This document shows positions 46,964-59,399 of a DNA stretch of 64,000 nt, one piece after another. This DNA is from Thunnus maccoyii (taxonomy: Eukaryota > Chordata > Actinopteri > Scombriformes > Scombridae): the NCBI RefSeq assembly GCF_910596095.1, contig NC_056553.1, positions 18,127,725 to 18,191,724 of the forward strand, given 5' to 3'. Positions within the stretch are counted from its first letter, which is position 1, and the number at the start of each line of letters is the position of its first letter. The notes beneath the pieces were generated by a model that saw nothing but the letters and a program-made list of their open reading frames with translations, searched no databases and had not been told where the DNA came from. Both the position numbers and the translations under genes were made by a program.

Positions 46964-49900
46964 TACAAATTTAAATAGAACAGTGTGGAAAAAAATTATA
47001 TATATATATTACTTGCTTGTGTCTTACAGTACTGAAACAGGACAGTCTTGACATAAGCAAGAAATAGAAAGAAATCCATAATTCATATTCACATTCAGTT
47101 ATGGGAAGTCACTGTCAGCCTGCAAACAACAGACGGAACGACTGAGAGCTGCTGATGCATCTGGAGGTGAAGTCAGAGTTTCTCTGTTTGAAGTTTAACA
47201 GTAATCAAGTCAGAAATGAATGTAACTCCTCTATGACAGTTTGACTTCAATAATCAGGTCATGTTCAAATGGACTGGCCCTCTGACAGAAAATGAAAAGG
47301 AAAGGCAAAAGAGGCTTTATCACCAATTTCTGCAAAAGCAATGCTGTAGGCTGGGCAGGAGGAAGAGATGGAGAAGGAGAGACTGGAAGGAGAGACAGAA
47401 TGATAAACTCAGAGAGGAAAGAGATCAGGAAATCAGAGAAGAAGTGAGATGGAGAAGAACTGAATGTGAGGGATGAGGAACTGAGTGAGAAAGATGAAAC
47501 AGAAGAAGAATGAGAGGGACAGAAGCTGATGGGGAGAGATAAAGACTGAAAGACAGTTTACACCTCGTGGTGTGTTTTCTCTCTGTTTACATCATTTCCT
47601 GTCACCATTTACCTGCAGAAGTGATAAATACATTTCTCCGTTGCCACCCCATGTAAAACTTTCTAGATCTGCCACTTCTGATTACTGTACTACTGTATTT
47701 GCGGGCCTCACTTATTATTGTTGTGTTCTCATCACTCTCCACCAGGCAACACTGTTGACCTCAAAGAGGCAGTTTATGGTTCAGACCTCACATTTCATTT
47801 TTTCAAGCTCTTCTTAACAAACAACATTAACAAACAAAATGAATCTGCAAGTGACATTCAATGAGTCCACCACACTCCAATGACTGTTACTATAGCGATT
47901 CACCTGTATACATATATCATTCCTACTATTCACAGCCCTGTACAACTGCCCCGTCAGATAGTAGTATAGATTTAATAGTGTTACACTAGAGAATCTTATA
48001 TGTGTCAGTACTCCGGATCCATCATTCTCCTGATAACAATGCACCTCCTAACACGTCTAATGTTACTGACTAATGAAATTCTCCCTTGATTTCAAGAATT
48101 GTCCCATTGAAACCCATTAAAATCACATTTGTTTGATCCCATGGTTGCTACAGCATGAATTCATGCATTCTGTTTTTATAAGACTTTCAAACTGAAGCCT
48201 TTTTTAACCCTATGTGCAAAATGTATGCTATTTTCCTGGTTCCATGAGGGGCATTAATCCTCTATTATGAATACTGCAGTCAAGTATATTACAGCTTCAA
48301 TGAGATGTATGTGTAGGTAGCGATGTCTAAATGTGGTGTATGTGTGTGTTTGGAGAAATTGGTATGTGTGTGTGTGTGTGTGTGTGTAGCCAAAGTACAA
48401 ATACTCAAATCCTTATGGAAAAAATGGCCCAATGTAAACCCATAAAAACTGTATTTTTTTTTAATCCCATGGCCACAATAGCATAAAACCATGCATTCTA
48501 TTTTATAAGGCTTTCAAACTGAAGTCCTGACTTCAAAACTGTAGCTATTACTATTTCCCAGCTGATTGACTACTTTTCTTTTGTTTTCCCCTGAAGAACA
48601 AATACATACTATTAGTCTTGCTCTCCACTAGGGGCTATGTCAATGGCATTTCATGCATTATTGAGTTTTGCAGGACGTTGTAGCAAATGTATTCATCTGA
48701 AAATGGTGTGTTTGTATTGATATGGATGTCCAAGGGTGCTGTATGTGTGTGTATGGAAATACTAGTGTGTGTGTGTGTGTAGCTAAAGAGATGTAATTTA
48801 TATAGGATGTAGATCACATTACTCCTTTCTCCCTCTCTCTCACAGACACACACACACACAGACGCACACACACACTCTAATTCTCAGATTTATATGTCTT
48901 TAAATACTGATTCAGAGATAAAAGTAAGTTCAAAGCCCCCTGATTGTATAGATGCCCATACACACCCATACATGCATTCATTCTAGACATAGAAACCTGC
49001 AGCACTGAAAAAACCAAACAAGGCCTAAACCATCAGTTTGTTTATGTAGCTGCAGTCATACCTAAATCTATACATACAGCCAGCTCCAAAGGTATGCATT
49101 TCGTACCTGTGACACACACACATGCACGTATGCACGCACACACTCACTCACTCACTCATTCATTTCTGTTCTGAATTGTTAAATTTTTAAATGTTGAATT
49201 TTGTTAAATTTTGAAAAATAAATATTCAAAGTGATGTTGTATTTATGCTTTATTTCTAGAGCAAAATAAGGTGATATGCTATTAGAAAGTAAAAACTCTG
49301 AAGAGTGATAGGACACTTCACATAGACTATAAGGTAACAGGTAAGATTCTCTACTTTAATCTTATACTACACAAAAAATAATAATGCATACATTTCAATG
49401 TCGTTGCTAATCATTGGCATATCCCAGACTGTGATAATCAAAAAACAATTTTCCCACTTGTGTTTAGTACCTAGACAATATTTCAATTTTTGTGGGTTTT
49501 TTTTGTTTTGTTTTGTTTTTTTTAAATAAAAATTAGTGTTATCATCACAAAAACTGGTATTTAAAGGATTCACATTCTGAAAATTAATGAATATTTGGTA
49601 GTTATGATCAGGACTGAAGTTGGTTAAAAATATTATCTCAGCGAAAGTGGAAAAAAAATATTTACATAAAATGTTATGGCAGTTTTTGATGGGGACCTTT
49701 TTATGCTCTGTTGATCGTATTTTCAAGTGAGGCACAGGGTTATCAGAATTAACCAGACAAATCCACTCCTGTTTGTGCCCTTCTGTAGATCAATGCATCA
49801 CAGCAAGGGAGCTGCTCTACTACATACAAAATTCTGACCCAGAATCACGTCGTCAAAGTGATTTAGCACCAGGTTCTCCACAAATATGTGGTGAGAGATA

Positions 49901-50320
49901 GGAGAGGAGCAACCATCATCCAGTCGCACCCTGAGCCTTGTCACCCAATGCAAACATAGAAATAAGTTATTTTTCAACTGTGATGGCCATTTTTATGTGG
50001 ACACAAAAAATCTACAATTATGTTCCAGTGAGCACTAACCAGGATTTCAACATTGATTTCTAGTTGAAAACTGGGTGATATTCAGTCTGAACATCTAAGA
50101 CCTGGTTTCGCCTTTCAACCAGCTAAAATGCAGTTACAACATCAATGTGTTACAAAACACAAATTTGTTTAATCATTTTGATAATTTGTTCAGTTGTGGA
50201 TTGAAAGAGAGACAATGTTGATTAGTGTGAAGGTATTTCTCCAAAGTTTTATTGCACTGGTAGGTGAGATATTGTGCCAAGCAATTATAATGTTCACCAT
50301 GTTAGTTTTGCCAACTAGCA
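46964..50320. other. Gene-poor stretch with microsatellites
   Basis: No receptor homology or recognisable coding sequence. A purine-rich frame at 47261-47476 encodes only Arg/Glu/Lys-rich sequence. TG/CA microsatellites lie at 48364-48388, 48764-48780, 48841-48876 and 49111-49165. Two copies of a diverged segment (TTTTAT, then AAGGCTTTCAAACTGAAG) sit near 48175 and 48502, suggesting a small local duplication. Confidence 0.5.
48364..48388. repeat. (TG)n microsatellite
   Basis: About 12 TG units. Similar short TG or CA runs follow at 48764-48780, 48841-48876 (CA with interruptions) and 49111-49165. Confidence 0.9.
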
Positions 50321-50329
50321 CAAAACACT

Positions 50330-51092
50330 AGGGATGTGCAGAGAGCCCAGTATTTGAATTTGTATCTATATTGATGAGGCAGCAGAATTATTTGTATTTG
50401 TATTCGAATAAAAGCGGAGAGAGGCTTAAAAATCCTGTTTTTGTTATAATTACGCTTTTAATTTTAGGAAATTAAACATTTTACAATAAGTGTTCAAAAT
50501 TACCTTACGAAGGAAGTCCCAACCGGGTCTCGAACTGGAGTTTCCCAGATCAAAGATGACTCCACTGGCTACTGAGCTAAAACTCTACTAATCACCTTTT
50601 TGCAGACAGACCTCTACCTATTTGTATACCCATAACACAGAGTAACATGCATACAGTGTAATGTGTAGGCAGGAACTTCAAAGGCAATTATTGCTTTGCA
50701 CTTTTCATTTATTGTCTATTTTTTACAACCTAACATTGTGGAAGGGGAAGGGGAACAACAGGTTATGGAGAGTCCCTAGGGAGCACTTCATGTGTGTCAG
50801 TAGCTCAGCTTTATCTCTGGGGAACACCCCATCCCCGGGAGTGATGTCCAAATTAGGAAATGTAGCAGGTGGATGTGACTCCCCTCATGAGACCTGCTGA
50901 CAGACGTAACAGCAGAGCAGAGGAGAGAGGCTGAGATAGCAATGTAATTTACCTGTGAACTGGTATTTGACATGTCTTTTTCCCCGAAAAAAAAAAATTC
51001 TTAAAATATTTGTATGAAAAAAGTATTCATGAAAAACCCACTATTTGTGCTTTGCTGAATAACGTTTTTGTATTCAGGTACACCCCTACTGT
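50330..51092. mobile_element. Putative hAT-like non-autonomous element with embedded tRNA-like segment
   Basis: The left end CTAGGGATGTGCAGAG and the right end GTACACCCCTAC (minus strand GTAGGGGTGTAC) form imperfect short inverted repeats like hAT ends. The interior has TATTTGTATTTG-type repeats. It also has a minus-strand tRNA-like stretch (TAGCTCAGTAG, then AGTTCGAGACCC) at about 50520-50585. I find no clean 8-bp target duplication, so the class is tentative. Confidence 0.35.
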
Positions 51093-51158
51093 CCACACAC
51101 ACCATCAAAGGCAACACTCAAAATAATCAAAATCACTAGATCGTTCCCTTCCTCCTGA

Positions 51159-51357
51159 CTTAAACCATAGTGACAAATTTCAACTCAGATCTGTCACATA
51201 CTCAGAAGTAATTAAAACATTGATAAACATAAGAACAAGAAAGTCACCTGGTGAAGATAATTTGACCTCTGGCTCCTACATCTCAGTGCTCCTGTTGTTA
51301 CTGCATCTCTTGTACACATTTTTAATCTGACCTTTACTTAAGGCTACATTCCCTTAA
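51159..51357 (+). mobile_element. Plus-strand LINE reverse-transcriptase fragment
   Basis: In one frame it reads VIKTLINIRTRKSPGEDNL. After a frameshift it reads LSAPVVTASLVHIFNL and GYIPLIWK. This is the start of the reverse-transcriptase domain of CR1/L2-type LINEs. It abuts the end of the oppositely oriented LINE at 51354. Confidence 0.55.
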
Positions 51358-52310
51358 TATGGAAAGGCTCTGACTCCCATTCTACTTTTGGAGACTGTAG
51401 GAACCACAAGTAAGCCTACATTCTGGGAGCGCAGTGTTCTAGTGGGGTAATAGGGTACTATGAGCTTTTTAAGATATGATGGTGCCTGACCATTAAGGGC
51501 TTTGTAGGTGAGAAGGATTTTAAATTCTATTCTGGATTTTACAGGAAGCCAATGCAGTGAAGCTAAAATTGAAGAAATATGATCTCTTTTTCTAGTTTTT
51601 GTCAGTACACATGCAGCTGCATTTTGGACCAGCTGGAGAGTCTTTAGAGACTTGTTAGGGCAGCCTGATAATAGGGAATTGCAATAATCCAGCCTTGAAG
51701 TAACAAATGCGTGGAGTAATTTTTCTGCATCTTTTTGAGAAAGGATGTGCCTGATTTTTGCAATATTAAGTAAGTGAAAAAAGGCAGTCCTTGAAATTTG
51801 TTTTATGTGGGAGTTGAAGGACATATCCTGATCAAAGATAACTCCCAGATTCCTAATAGTGATGTTGGAGGCCAGGGCAATGCCATCTAGAGGAGCTATA
51901 TCATTAGATAATGTGTTTCTAAGGTGTTAAGGGCCAAGAACAATAACTTCAGTTTTGTCTGGGTTTAGTAGCAGAAAATGGCAGGTCATCCAGGTCTTTA
52001 TGTCCTTAAGGCATGTTTGGAGTTTCTTTAGCTTCATTGATAAATATAAATGGGTATCATCTGCATAGCAATGAAAATTCATGGAGTGTTTCCCAATAAT
52101 ATTACCTGAAGGAAGCATATATATGGTGAATAGTGTTGGTCCAAGCACAGAACCTTGTGGAACTCTGTGTCTAACTTTTATGTGCATGGAGGATTCATTG
52201 TTAACGTGTACAAACTGAAATTGATCTAATAAATAGGATTTAAACCAGCTTAATGTAGTTCCTTTAATGCCAATTAAATGTTCCGGTAATAATGTATCTG
52301 TAATAGATAC
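51354..52310 (-). mobile_element. 3' part of a CR1/L2-like LINE (reverse transcriptase C-terminal half)
   Basis: Minus strand from 52187: VPQGSVLGPTLFTIYMLP, then FHCYADDTHLYL, the catalytic YADD box, and LLLNPDKTEVIVLGP. After a stop and frame change, 51824-51354 continues with SFNSHIKQISRTAFFHLLNI, LLHAFVTSRLDYCNSLLSG and ASLHWLPVKSRIEFKIL. It is 5'-truncated near 52,300, as is usual for LINE copies, and inactive. It may belong to a related family to 1269-2341, which preserves the complementary 5' half. Confidence 0.85.
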
Positions 52311-52689
52311 ATAGATAGATACATAATAAACAATTTTCTACATTAACATAAAGTCTGAGAGAAAAGACTGAAGTGAAACTAAAAAAGCAACCACTTGTCT
52401 TGACACTCTAGTTTCTCACAGTATTTGATGCTTAAAGGTGGTGAAAAGTGTGTCAGCAATGACGTTTGTATGTGACTGATGAAACAGGGAAGTTGTGTCA
52501 AAGAGAAGTGGTGGGATGTAAACTGGCAATCATACGTGCAAAGGACCTAGAACATACAGAGGAACCTGGCTTTAGCAGTATTTTGCTACAGCTGTAAGCA
52601 GCCACGTTGTTCTTCTGTTCACAAAGAAACAAGAATGCATGATATTGGCTGCAGTACATTCTCTGCAGATCACAAACGCCACTATTTAT

Positions 52690-52925
52690 GAGTTTTTTCA
52701 TTTCCACAGGACACAGAGCAACAGAGCAATTAAGATCCAAGTATCATGAGACACAAGAAAGATATGTTCACTATCAACAAAATGATGTATTATTTTTTAT
52801 TCTTAATTCTACTTGTTGGTTTTATACTTATAAAAAATGATATTCTGCAGGATCAGAGTTTTTTGGCCGATAAATAGTAAATGGTATTACTTTGCGTGGA
52901 AAGATGAACAATATGATTACCCTTG
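52690..52925 (+). pseudogene. Relic of an E-type last exon and 3' flank
   Basis: TTTCATTTCCACAG|GACACAG at 52696-52716 matches the acceptor and start of the last exon of gene E (44231-44251). The frame then ends quickly (DTEQQSN, then TAA at 52731-52733). Downstream matches continue: ATCATGAGACAC against ATCATGAGCCAC, then GGAAAGATGAACAA at about 52899. No other exons of this copy are seen upstream, so it is a truncated duplicate of the short-tailed gene type. Confidence 0.6.
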
Positions 52926-53149
52926 CTGAATTATATTTTAATCTAAACTTTTTAGTATAAAATCCACCTTTTTGCCAGGAGAGCAAGTAAAACATACTGT
53001 ATGCTTTTTTCTGCATACATTTTTCTTTTCATGTTTTGTCCCCTATTTTAAGATAAAAAGACTAATATTCCCTTATCTGATTAAATGATGAAGAAGACCA
53101 TGTCAAACCAAATGATTCTTTTATTTAGCCTCACTCATGCTGGCAGCTC

Positions 53150-53490
53150 TTCTAATGTCAGCATGCTAACATGCTGATACCAAGCAATTATATTGTTAAC
53201 CATGTTCACCATGTTAGTTTGACCAATTAGCACTAAACAGCTGAGGCTGATGGGAAAGTTCTGCAGGAACTTTGTTGTAAACCAAATTATTGGACAAATT
53301 TAAATTTTGATCTGATGGTGGTGTTAGATGAAAAGTCAGTGGATCACCAAAGTCAGTAGGATTCCTCCTCCGAGGGCCATATCTGTTCAAAGTTTTGTGC
53401 CAATTCATGCAGGAAATGTTGAGATGTTTGAGTCTGGACCAAAGTGATGGACCGACAGACAGAGTCATCGTCATCCATAGAGCCAAATAT
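53150..53490. repeat. Common teleost interspersed repeat
   Basis: It runs from AATGTCAGCATGCTAACATG through ACAGCTGAGGCTGATGGG and GATGAAAAGTCAGTGGATCACC to GAGTCTGGACCAAAGTGATGGACCGACAGACAGAG. I recognise this as a very common non-coding repeat of percomorph fish. Shorter relatives lie upstream of genes B-E. Confidence 0.6.
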
Positions 53491-54056
53491 TTTCATAAAA
53501 GAGCAAAATTAAAACCTTTAAATTATGAGGAGGTAGACAATATCAAAGAGAAAACCATTTTCATCACTCATGTTATCATTTGTGTTTGTCACACACAAAA
53601 GGTCATGATAGCTGTGTAGCTGACTGCTGATTTAATGTGTAATCCAGCACAATGGTGGCTCTGTAAAAATTATATTTTGAAAAAACTCAAACTAACTAAA
53701 ACTATGTAATTTTATCACTTATTTAGTGAAAAAAAAATGTAATTACACAAATAGAACCATGTGAGGTGAAAGAGGCATTTTCATCACTGAGGTTCTCTCA
53801 TCAGTCCAGTAATGCAGAGCAGCAGCAACAACACTGGAAACTAGAATATATGTATAACACATGAAGTCAACATTTCCATCTGTTCAAATGGTTAAAATAC
53901 TCACAGGATGTGAACAATGAAGGTGAGAAGTGTTTGTCTTTGTCAGATATTTATATCACTCAGGTCAGCTGATCTTCAGCTTTACAACAAAACCACATGG
54001 ACTTGCTCTGTAAGTCTTAAAACACAGGAAGTCAACTCACTTTTAAAAATTATAAA

Positions 54057-54076
54057 AGCTAAAAAGAGAAGTTGGT
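54057..54076 (+). promoter_or_regulatory. Orphan copy of the PU.1-like upstream block
   Basis: CTAAAAAGAGAAGTTGG within a stretch (53850-54076) collinear with the upstream region of the receptor genes. No leader exon follows. The sequence runs into a second, LTR-split copy of the same block. Confidence 0.35.
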
Positions 54077-54146
54077 TAGTCAGCAAGTCAGCAACAACAA
54101 CTGAGTATATGTGTACAATACATAAAGTTAACATATCTGTTCAAAG

Positions 54147-54363
54147 TGTCGCCGCGGCGGTCAACGGAGTTATATTAACAATTTCAGTTAAGTTGCCAGA
54201 CAACGCCACCTTGGGAATTTCACCCAAAGAATTATCACTATCATCAATAGGACACAGGTTCGTCTACTGGAGGCAAGAGAAAACGTGGTTCCAGATACTT
54301 ACAAAATAGTACACTTTATTATCAATACAATTTAAAATAACACATTCATACCGGAAGGGGGAG

Positions 54364-54394
<31 letters not shown>

Positions 54395-55565
54395 AAAAAC
54401 TAAATCAGGGGCTGAGGCTTACTGGTGGGACAGGTGTTAGTGAGGGATAGGGATCTACCAAAAAAACAAAAAAAAACAAAAAATAAAAAAAAAAAATAGT
54501 AAAACTGAATTAAACACCCAGACACACGTAACAGTCACACACACACTTTGTGAAAATCACCCACGATCCCAAGGAAGACACTGCACACAAAAGGGTTACC
54601 ACAAAAAATACGAAATCAGAAAAATGCCTAATCACAATAAATGCACCCAAACTAAATAAACTGAAAAACAATGCAACAACAGAATACTTTAGCCCCAAAC
54701 AAAAAAAAAAATAATAAAAGGAATAGAATTAATCAAAACCAGAAAATAAAAGAAACCAGGGGGGCTAAACCAAATTAATTAACCAAACTAAGCAAAAGAA
54801 TACAAACTAAACACAACAGTAACTCAAACTAAAAAGAATAATTCATACTAAACACAAGAGTAACTTGACACACTCACATGATAAATAATGTTAAAAAAAA
54901 AAAAAAAAAAAAAGAGTTAGTCCCACACACAGCTCGGGTGTTTAGAGTCAACGGCAAGGCGACCTACCACCACCCTAAAAGCGCCACCGTGGAAGCCCCC
55001 AGCGATGCAGCAAACAGCAGCAAGCACAGCGACAGAGGGAGAGAGAGGCAGCCAACCAGCCGAGAGACAGTTGGGGACCAAGCGAAGCTGTGGCAACAGC
55101 ACAGCAGCAGCGGAGACACAGCAAGCAGCCGAAACAGCAGGAGACAAAAGGACCTGAGACAAAACAGTCAGCTGGTGGTGACGTCCGTCTATACCACTGG
55201 TGGACTCGGCCAGCTAACGAGGGTTCCCTAACAAAACAAAATTAGCGTTGCTACGCTAAACAGTAGAATTAAGGGGGTGCAGGAGAGAAGCAACCTACCT
55301 TTAGAGCGTCCAACACAGGCACAGGAAAGTGAGGAGAGAGAGAAACCCGCACGGCTACCAGCATTTACCCGAAATGACCGCAGCCAGGCACAACCAGGGA
55401 GTGAGGCACACTCAGTGCTGCTTTGACGGACCAAAACTCCTGGACTGGAAGTGACGCGATGGGGCGCAAGAGGAAGAGGCAGGGGAAGCCACCTTTATAT
55501 AAAGCTGAACCAATGACCGCCACCAGGTGGAATCAATTATAAACAGCGCCCTCCATGCTGCTACA
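54147..55565 (-). mobile_element. Ty3/gypsy LTR (solo-like copy)
   Basis: It begins TGTCGCC and ends GCTGCTACA (TG...CA), is 1419 bp long, and is flanked by AAAG at 54143-54146 and 55566-55569, a 4-bp target duplication. It is closely related to the LTR at 60454-61970. It contains long poly(A) runs (54363-54392, 54893-54913). The GC-rich half encodes nothing I recognise. The strand is assigned from the internal region of the neighbouring element. Confidence 0.8.
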
Positions 55566-55953
55566 AAAGCAATACATTATTTTAGTGATTTATATAATAT
55601 AGCCCACATAATACTGAATATAGACCTGCAGTGAGTCATGTGGTTAAAATACTCAGCATATTAGCAGTAAGTGTGAGAACTGTTTGTATTTGTCGTGAAC
55701 TTGTATCACTCATGTCCAAATGAACTTTCTCTGTAGGTCTTAACACAGGAAGTCAACTCAGCTTTAAATTGCAAAAGCTAAAAAAGGGAAGTTGGTCAGT
55801 TTGTCTGTTTCATTACAGCTCAGCTTAATAAACAAAGATTTCACTTGAAACCACCAAAGGATCTTACTGCTGCTGTTTTTGATGTGGGCTTGTTGGGTAA
55901 GACCTTAACTTTTTAACCCAGAGAGTTATATTATTCTGTTACTCCTCATGAAC
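55566..55953 (+). repeat. Duplicated gene F upstream block trapped between LTR copies
   Basis: It is collinear with 61971-62355, including AAAAAAGGGAAGTTGG (55779-55794) and the donor TTGG|GTAAGA (55896/55897). It stops after CTCATGAACT, where the sequence switches to LTR (CAGGGGAAGACTGCC). In the intact copy at 62,350 the text continues CTCATGAACTGAAGTGG. Confidence 0.8.
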
Positions 55954-56044
55954 TCAGGGGAAGACTGCCACCTTTATGTAAAGCTGAACCAATGACCGCC
56001 ACCAGGTGGAATCAATTATAAACAGCGCCCTCTATGCTGCTACA
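55954..56044 (-). mobile_element. Truncated 3' LTR of the gypsy provirus (91 bp)
   Basis: It matches the last 91 bp (plus orientation) of both full LTRs, from CAGGGGAAGACTG to GCTGCTACA. It adjoins the polypurine tract, so it is what remains of the 3' LTR of the minus-strand element. Confidence 0.85.
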
Positions 56045-56060
56045 TCCTACCCCCCTTCTT
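56045..56060 (-). promoter_or_regulatory. Polypurine tract of the gypsy element
   Basis: The minus strand reads AAGAAGGGGGGTAGGA immediately before the LTR start TGTAGCAGC. This is the expected place for the plus-strand DNA primer of an LTR retrotransposon and confirms the minus orientation. Confidence 0.75.
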
Positions 56061-56094
56061 GCATCGTCGCCCTGACGATGGACAGACAAACAAG

Positions 56095-56663
56095 CTAGCT
56101 CCAAGGTCTAAACAGAGCTTGAACTGCATTGGACACAACAGCAGGAGGAGCACCAGCTCCCACTTCTCCGACTGAACGTGGGAGGCGGTGAACATTGGGG
56201 TGGTGCCCAGCGGTTGACCGCGCTGTCTGGCGTGGGGCCTCATGGCTGGGACCAGCACGACTGTCTGGAGAAACAGCCAAAGATGTGGATACTCCACTAG
56301 GTGGAGCCAGGGATGTCGATCCTCCCACAGAGGAAGTCATTGGCACGCCATACTGCAGAGTGTCTAGGTTAGGTGGAACCAGCGTTTGGGGCATAGGCTG
56401 GGTTAGGGAAGTTGGTCTGGTAGGAGGTGGGGCAGAAGGGCCCACCGAAGGTGGTTGCCTAAGGACGACCAAGTCGTACAGGAACAGCCATCCTCAGAAG
56501 GTGGCCCTTCGACAGAGGATGCGGGAGCAGAAAAGGCCTTACCAGGTGAGTCCATGCCAACCACAGCCTTCAGCATGGTGCGGTAAACCCGTTTAACCTT
56601 AGTTGGGTCTTCCACTGGTGCAATGGTGTACACAGAGCCACCTTCCTTAGGCGCCCTCAACAC
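56095..56663 (-). pseudogene. Gypsy pol C-terminal end (integrase tail)
   Basis: The minus-strand frame 56663-56403 includes VYTIAPVEDPTKVKRVYRTML, read here only as the C-terminal tail typical of this gypsy group. A Pro/Ser-rich frame follows (56472-56095). The integrase zinc finger and DDE core are absent: the preceding RNase H frame ends in TRDRWS at about 56670, so a deletion joins them. Confidence 0.6.
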
Positions 56664-57601
56664 CTCACTGAACTCCAGCGATCCCGGGTGTTATGGGGTC
56701 CTGTAGCAGTGAAGTCACGCAAGAACACCAACTGACCCTCCCCCAGTGACAGGTCCTTAACATGTTGGTTTCGCTTCCAAAATACTAAAAGTTCCTGGAT
56801 GACAGTGTCAGCCTGTTTAAGAGCACAAATCTCAGGGGAGGTGTGCTGGGGTAAGGCCACAATGGAAGCTTGACTTACATCCACCTTCCTCAATCCTAAA
56901 GCCTGCTGCAGAGGCTGAGGCATGGCAGCACCAGGGAGCATAGCTTCCACCATCTGAGGGCCAGGAGGGTGCTGACGAGAGAGGGCATCAGCATTTTGGT
57001 TACTCCTCCCTGACCGGTGCTTTATGTCAAAGTCAAACGCTGCAAGCTGGGCTGCCCACCACTGCTCTGTAGCACCCAGCTTGGCCAAGGACCAATAATT
57101 CAGGGGATTGTTGTCTGTATAGACAACACATTTGTTACCCAGCAAATACTCCCTGAATTTCTCAGTCATGGCCCACTTAAGGGCCAAAAAATCTAGCTTC
57201 ATGGAAATATAGTTCTGCATGTTCTTTTCGGTGGGCCTCAAACCTCGTCCAGCGTAGGCTATTGGTCTTACCTTACCTGCTTGCTCTTGTGAGAGAACAG
57301 CACCTAGACCACCATGGCTCGCATCTACTTCCAGAATAAACAGAAGGGAGAAATCTGCGTAGGCCAACACAGGGGCAGTGGTGAGCTTAGTTTTCAGTGC
57401 TTGGAAACTCTGTTGGCACTCCTCAGTCCAACACCTGATAACCCCACAATCAGACCTCTTACCAGTCCAAGTAAGACAAAACTCAGCTACTGCCCTGTGC
57501 AGAGGGGCTGCCAGCTTTGCAAAGCCCTCTACAAAACAGCAGTAGTAACTGTCAAAGCCAAGAAATGACGTAGCTCTGAGACTGTGGTGGGAGTCGGCCA
57601 A
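56657..57601 (-). pseudogene. Gypsy RNase H and connection domain
   Basis: The minus-strand 314-codon frame carries SFLGFDSYYCCFVEGFAKLA (connection), TTAPVLAYADF, the RNase H start LEVDASHGGLGAVLSQ, VVYTDNNPLNY and the end motif HRSGRSNQNADALSRQ. These are standard Ty3/gypsy landmarks in order. It is frameshifted relative to the reverse transcriptase upstream. Confidence 0.9.
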
Positions 57602-58311
57602 TTGGCTACGACTTCAATTTTACTTGGGTTAGTTGAGACACCCTGACCAGAAATCACATGACCCAAGTAATTTACCTCCTTCTGGAAGAAAGAGCACTTA
57701 CTGAGCTTGGCCTTGAGGCCCTCAGCCTGAAGTCGGCCAAGCACCACCTTACGCCGCTCCAGATGTTGCTCTACTGACGAGGAAAACACCACAATGTCAT
57801 CAAGGTACAGCAAGAGGGACTGACACTGCTGATCACCAAAGATACGCTGCATCAACCTCTGAAAAGTACTGGGTGCATTGCAAAGGCCAAAAGGCATCCT
57901 GTTCCACTCAAACAGCCCAAAGGGTGTACAGAAGGCCGTCTTTGACCGGTCTGCCTCAGTGACTGGCACCTGGTTGTAACCACTGGCCAGGTCCAGTGTA
58001 GAAAACCAGCAGGCACCGGACAAAGCATCAGGGGACTCCTCTATGCGCGGTAAAGGAAAGGCATCTTTTCAGGTCTTACTATTAAGTTGCCTGTAGTCCA
58101 CGCACATGCCCAGACTACCATCCTTTTTCCTCACGAGTATGATGGGGGACGCATAGGGACTACTGCTCTCACGGATCACTTGTGAAGATAGCAACTGGTT
58201 AATGTGCTCCTTTACGACCTCATAATCTGAGGGTGGAATACACCTATAGCGTTGCTTGACTGGAACATCAACCAGGGGGATGTCATGAGATATCAGGTCA
58301 GTACAACCCAA
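57529..58311 (-). pseudogene. Gypsy reverse transcriptase, one in-frame stop
   Basis: Minus strand: SSPYASPIILVRKKDGSLGM and CVDYRQLN (58190-58075), an in-frame TGA at 58068-58066, then FSTLDLASGYNQVPV, the fingers-palm motif FGLCNAPSTFQRLM and the catalytic LLYLDDIVVFS (near 57807). Apart from the single stop and the later frameshift it is well preserved, so the insertion is fairly young. Confidence 0.9.
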
Positions 58312-58318
58312 GTCTTCA

Positions 58319-59341
58319 TCATGAGACGCAAAGACACTGGCATACTGCCCAAAGAGACTTTACCTGATCCTGTTGCTCAGCCGAAAGGGCTGACAGGTCC
58401 ATGTCCTCTAGCTGCTGCGGTACAGTGGGTGAAACTGTCTGGGAAGACATTGTAGCTGCCCCGGTTGGTACCTCAGCAACTCCAGACGGGAGGCTGACAA
58501 CATTAATGGTGTCCAACATTCCAACCACAGTGCAGGGATACAACACCACATCCACAGACCCTACGTTCACCACTGGTATGTAGGCTGTGCCCCCGATAAT
58601 CCGGACCAGGGCAGGAGAGGCAAGCAACCCCACAGGCAAGCCAGAGTCCAGGGGCTTGAGCAAGACTGTGGAGCCTGAAAACTGCTCAGAGCAGGTGGCT
58701 GCCATGATCTTCATGGACACCAACAGGGATCCGCCAAGCTTTCTTACCCCTGACCTTTACTCTCCCTGGACTATCCTGTGGGGCTGCCGTCGTAGCACGG
58801 TGGCACCGCTGCAGTGCCTGCACAACGGGCCCCGGGGCCTCAGAGACACAGGGCTGAGAGAACAGAGCTGCACCATGTTGCCCAAAGAGCTCATGGTAGC
58901 ATTTGCGGATCACATTCATCTCCAACACACCAGGCACTTGAGCAGGCACACTGCCAGGAGGGTCCCTTACGACCAACACTCCGCACCGAGGCATCACTTT
59001 GCTGCAAAGTTGTACTCCAAGTAGCCAATATAGGGGATTGCCAAGCCATTAGCAGCTCTAAGCTGCAACCAGTGACATGATCGGAGGCACTTCTGACCCC
59101 AAGGCTCAAAATACTGGCAGAAAAAGCTCTCAGAAACAGTGGATACCATGGAACCAGTATCCACTAAGCTAGGGACCTTCACACCACCCATGTCCACATC
59201 CAAATGGGGACAAGCCGAAATTAGCACAGAAACATGTAAGCTACTCAAAACAACTTGTGAGCCAGTAGCGGCCCCAGCTAAACTGTTGCTCTGCAGTTCA
59301 GTGGGTACTAGTTTTCCGACACCGAAACAGAACAAGACCAC
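58319..59341 (-). pseudogene. Gypsy protease and linker region
   Basis: The frame 59341-58994 contains SLVDTGSMVSTVSESFF, whose DTG is the aspartic protease active-site triad. It is followed by AANGLAIPYIGYLE, typical of retropepsins. Overlapping frames 58997-58686 and 58723-58319 continue the protease-to-RT linker with frameshifts. Confidence 0.75.
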
Positions 59342-59399
59342 CTATCAGCATTGGATGGGGGCTGTGAAGGAGACTGAGCGGGGAGGAGCACGCATACCA

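Noticed and set aside
47261-47476. 71-codon Arg/Glu/Lys-rich frame
   Set aside because: Purine-rich low complexity; no homology or splice context.
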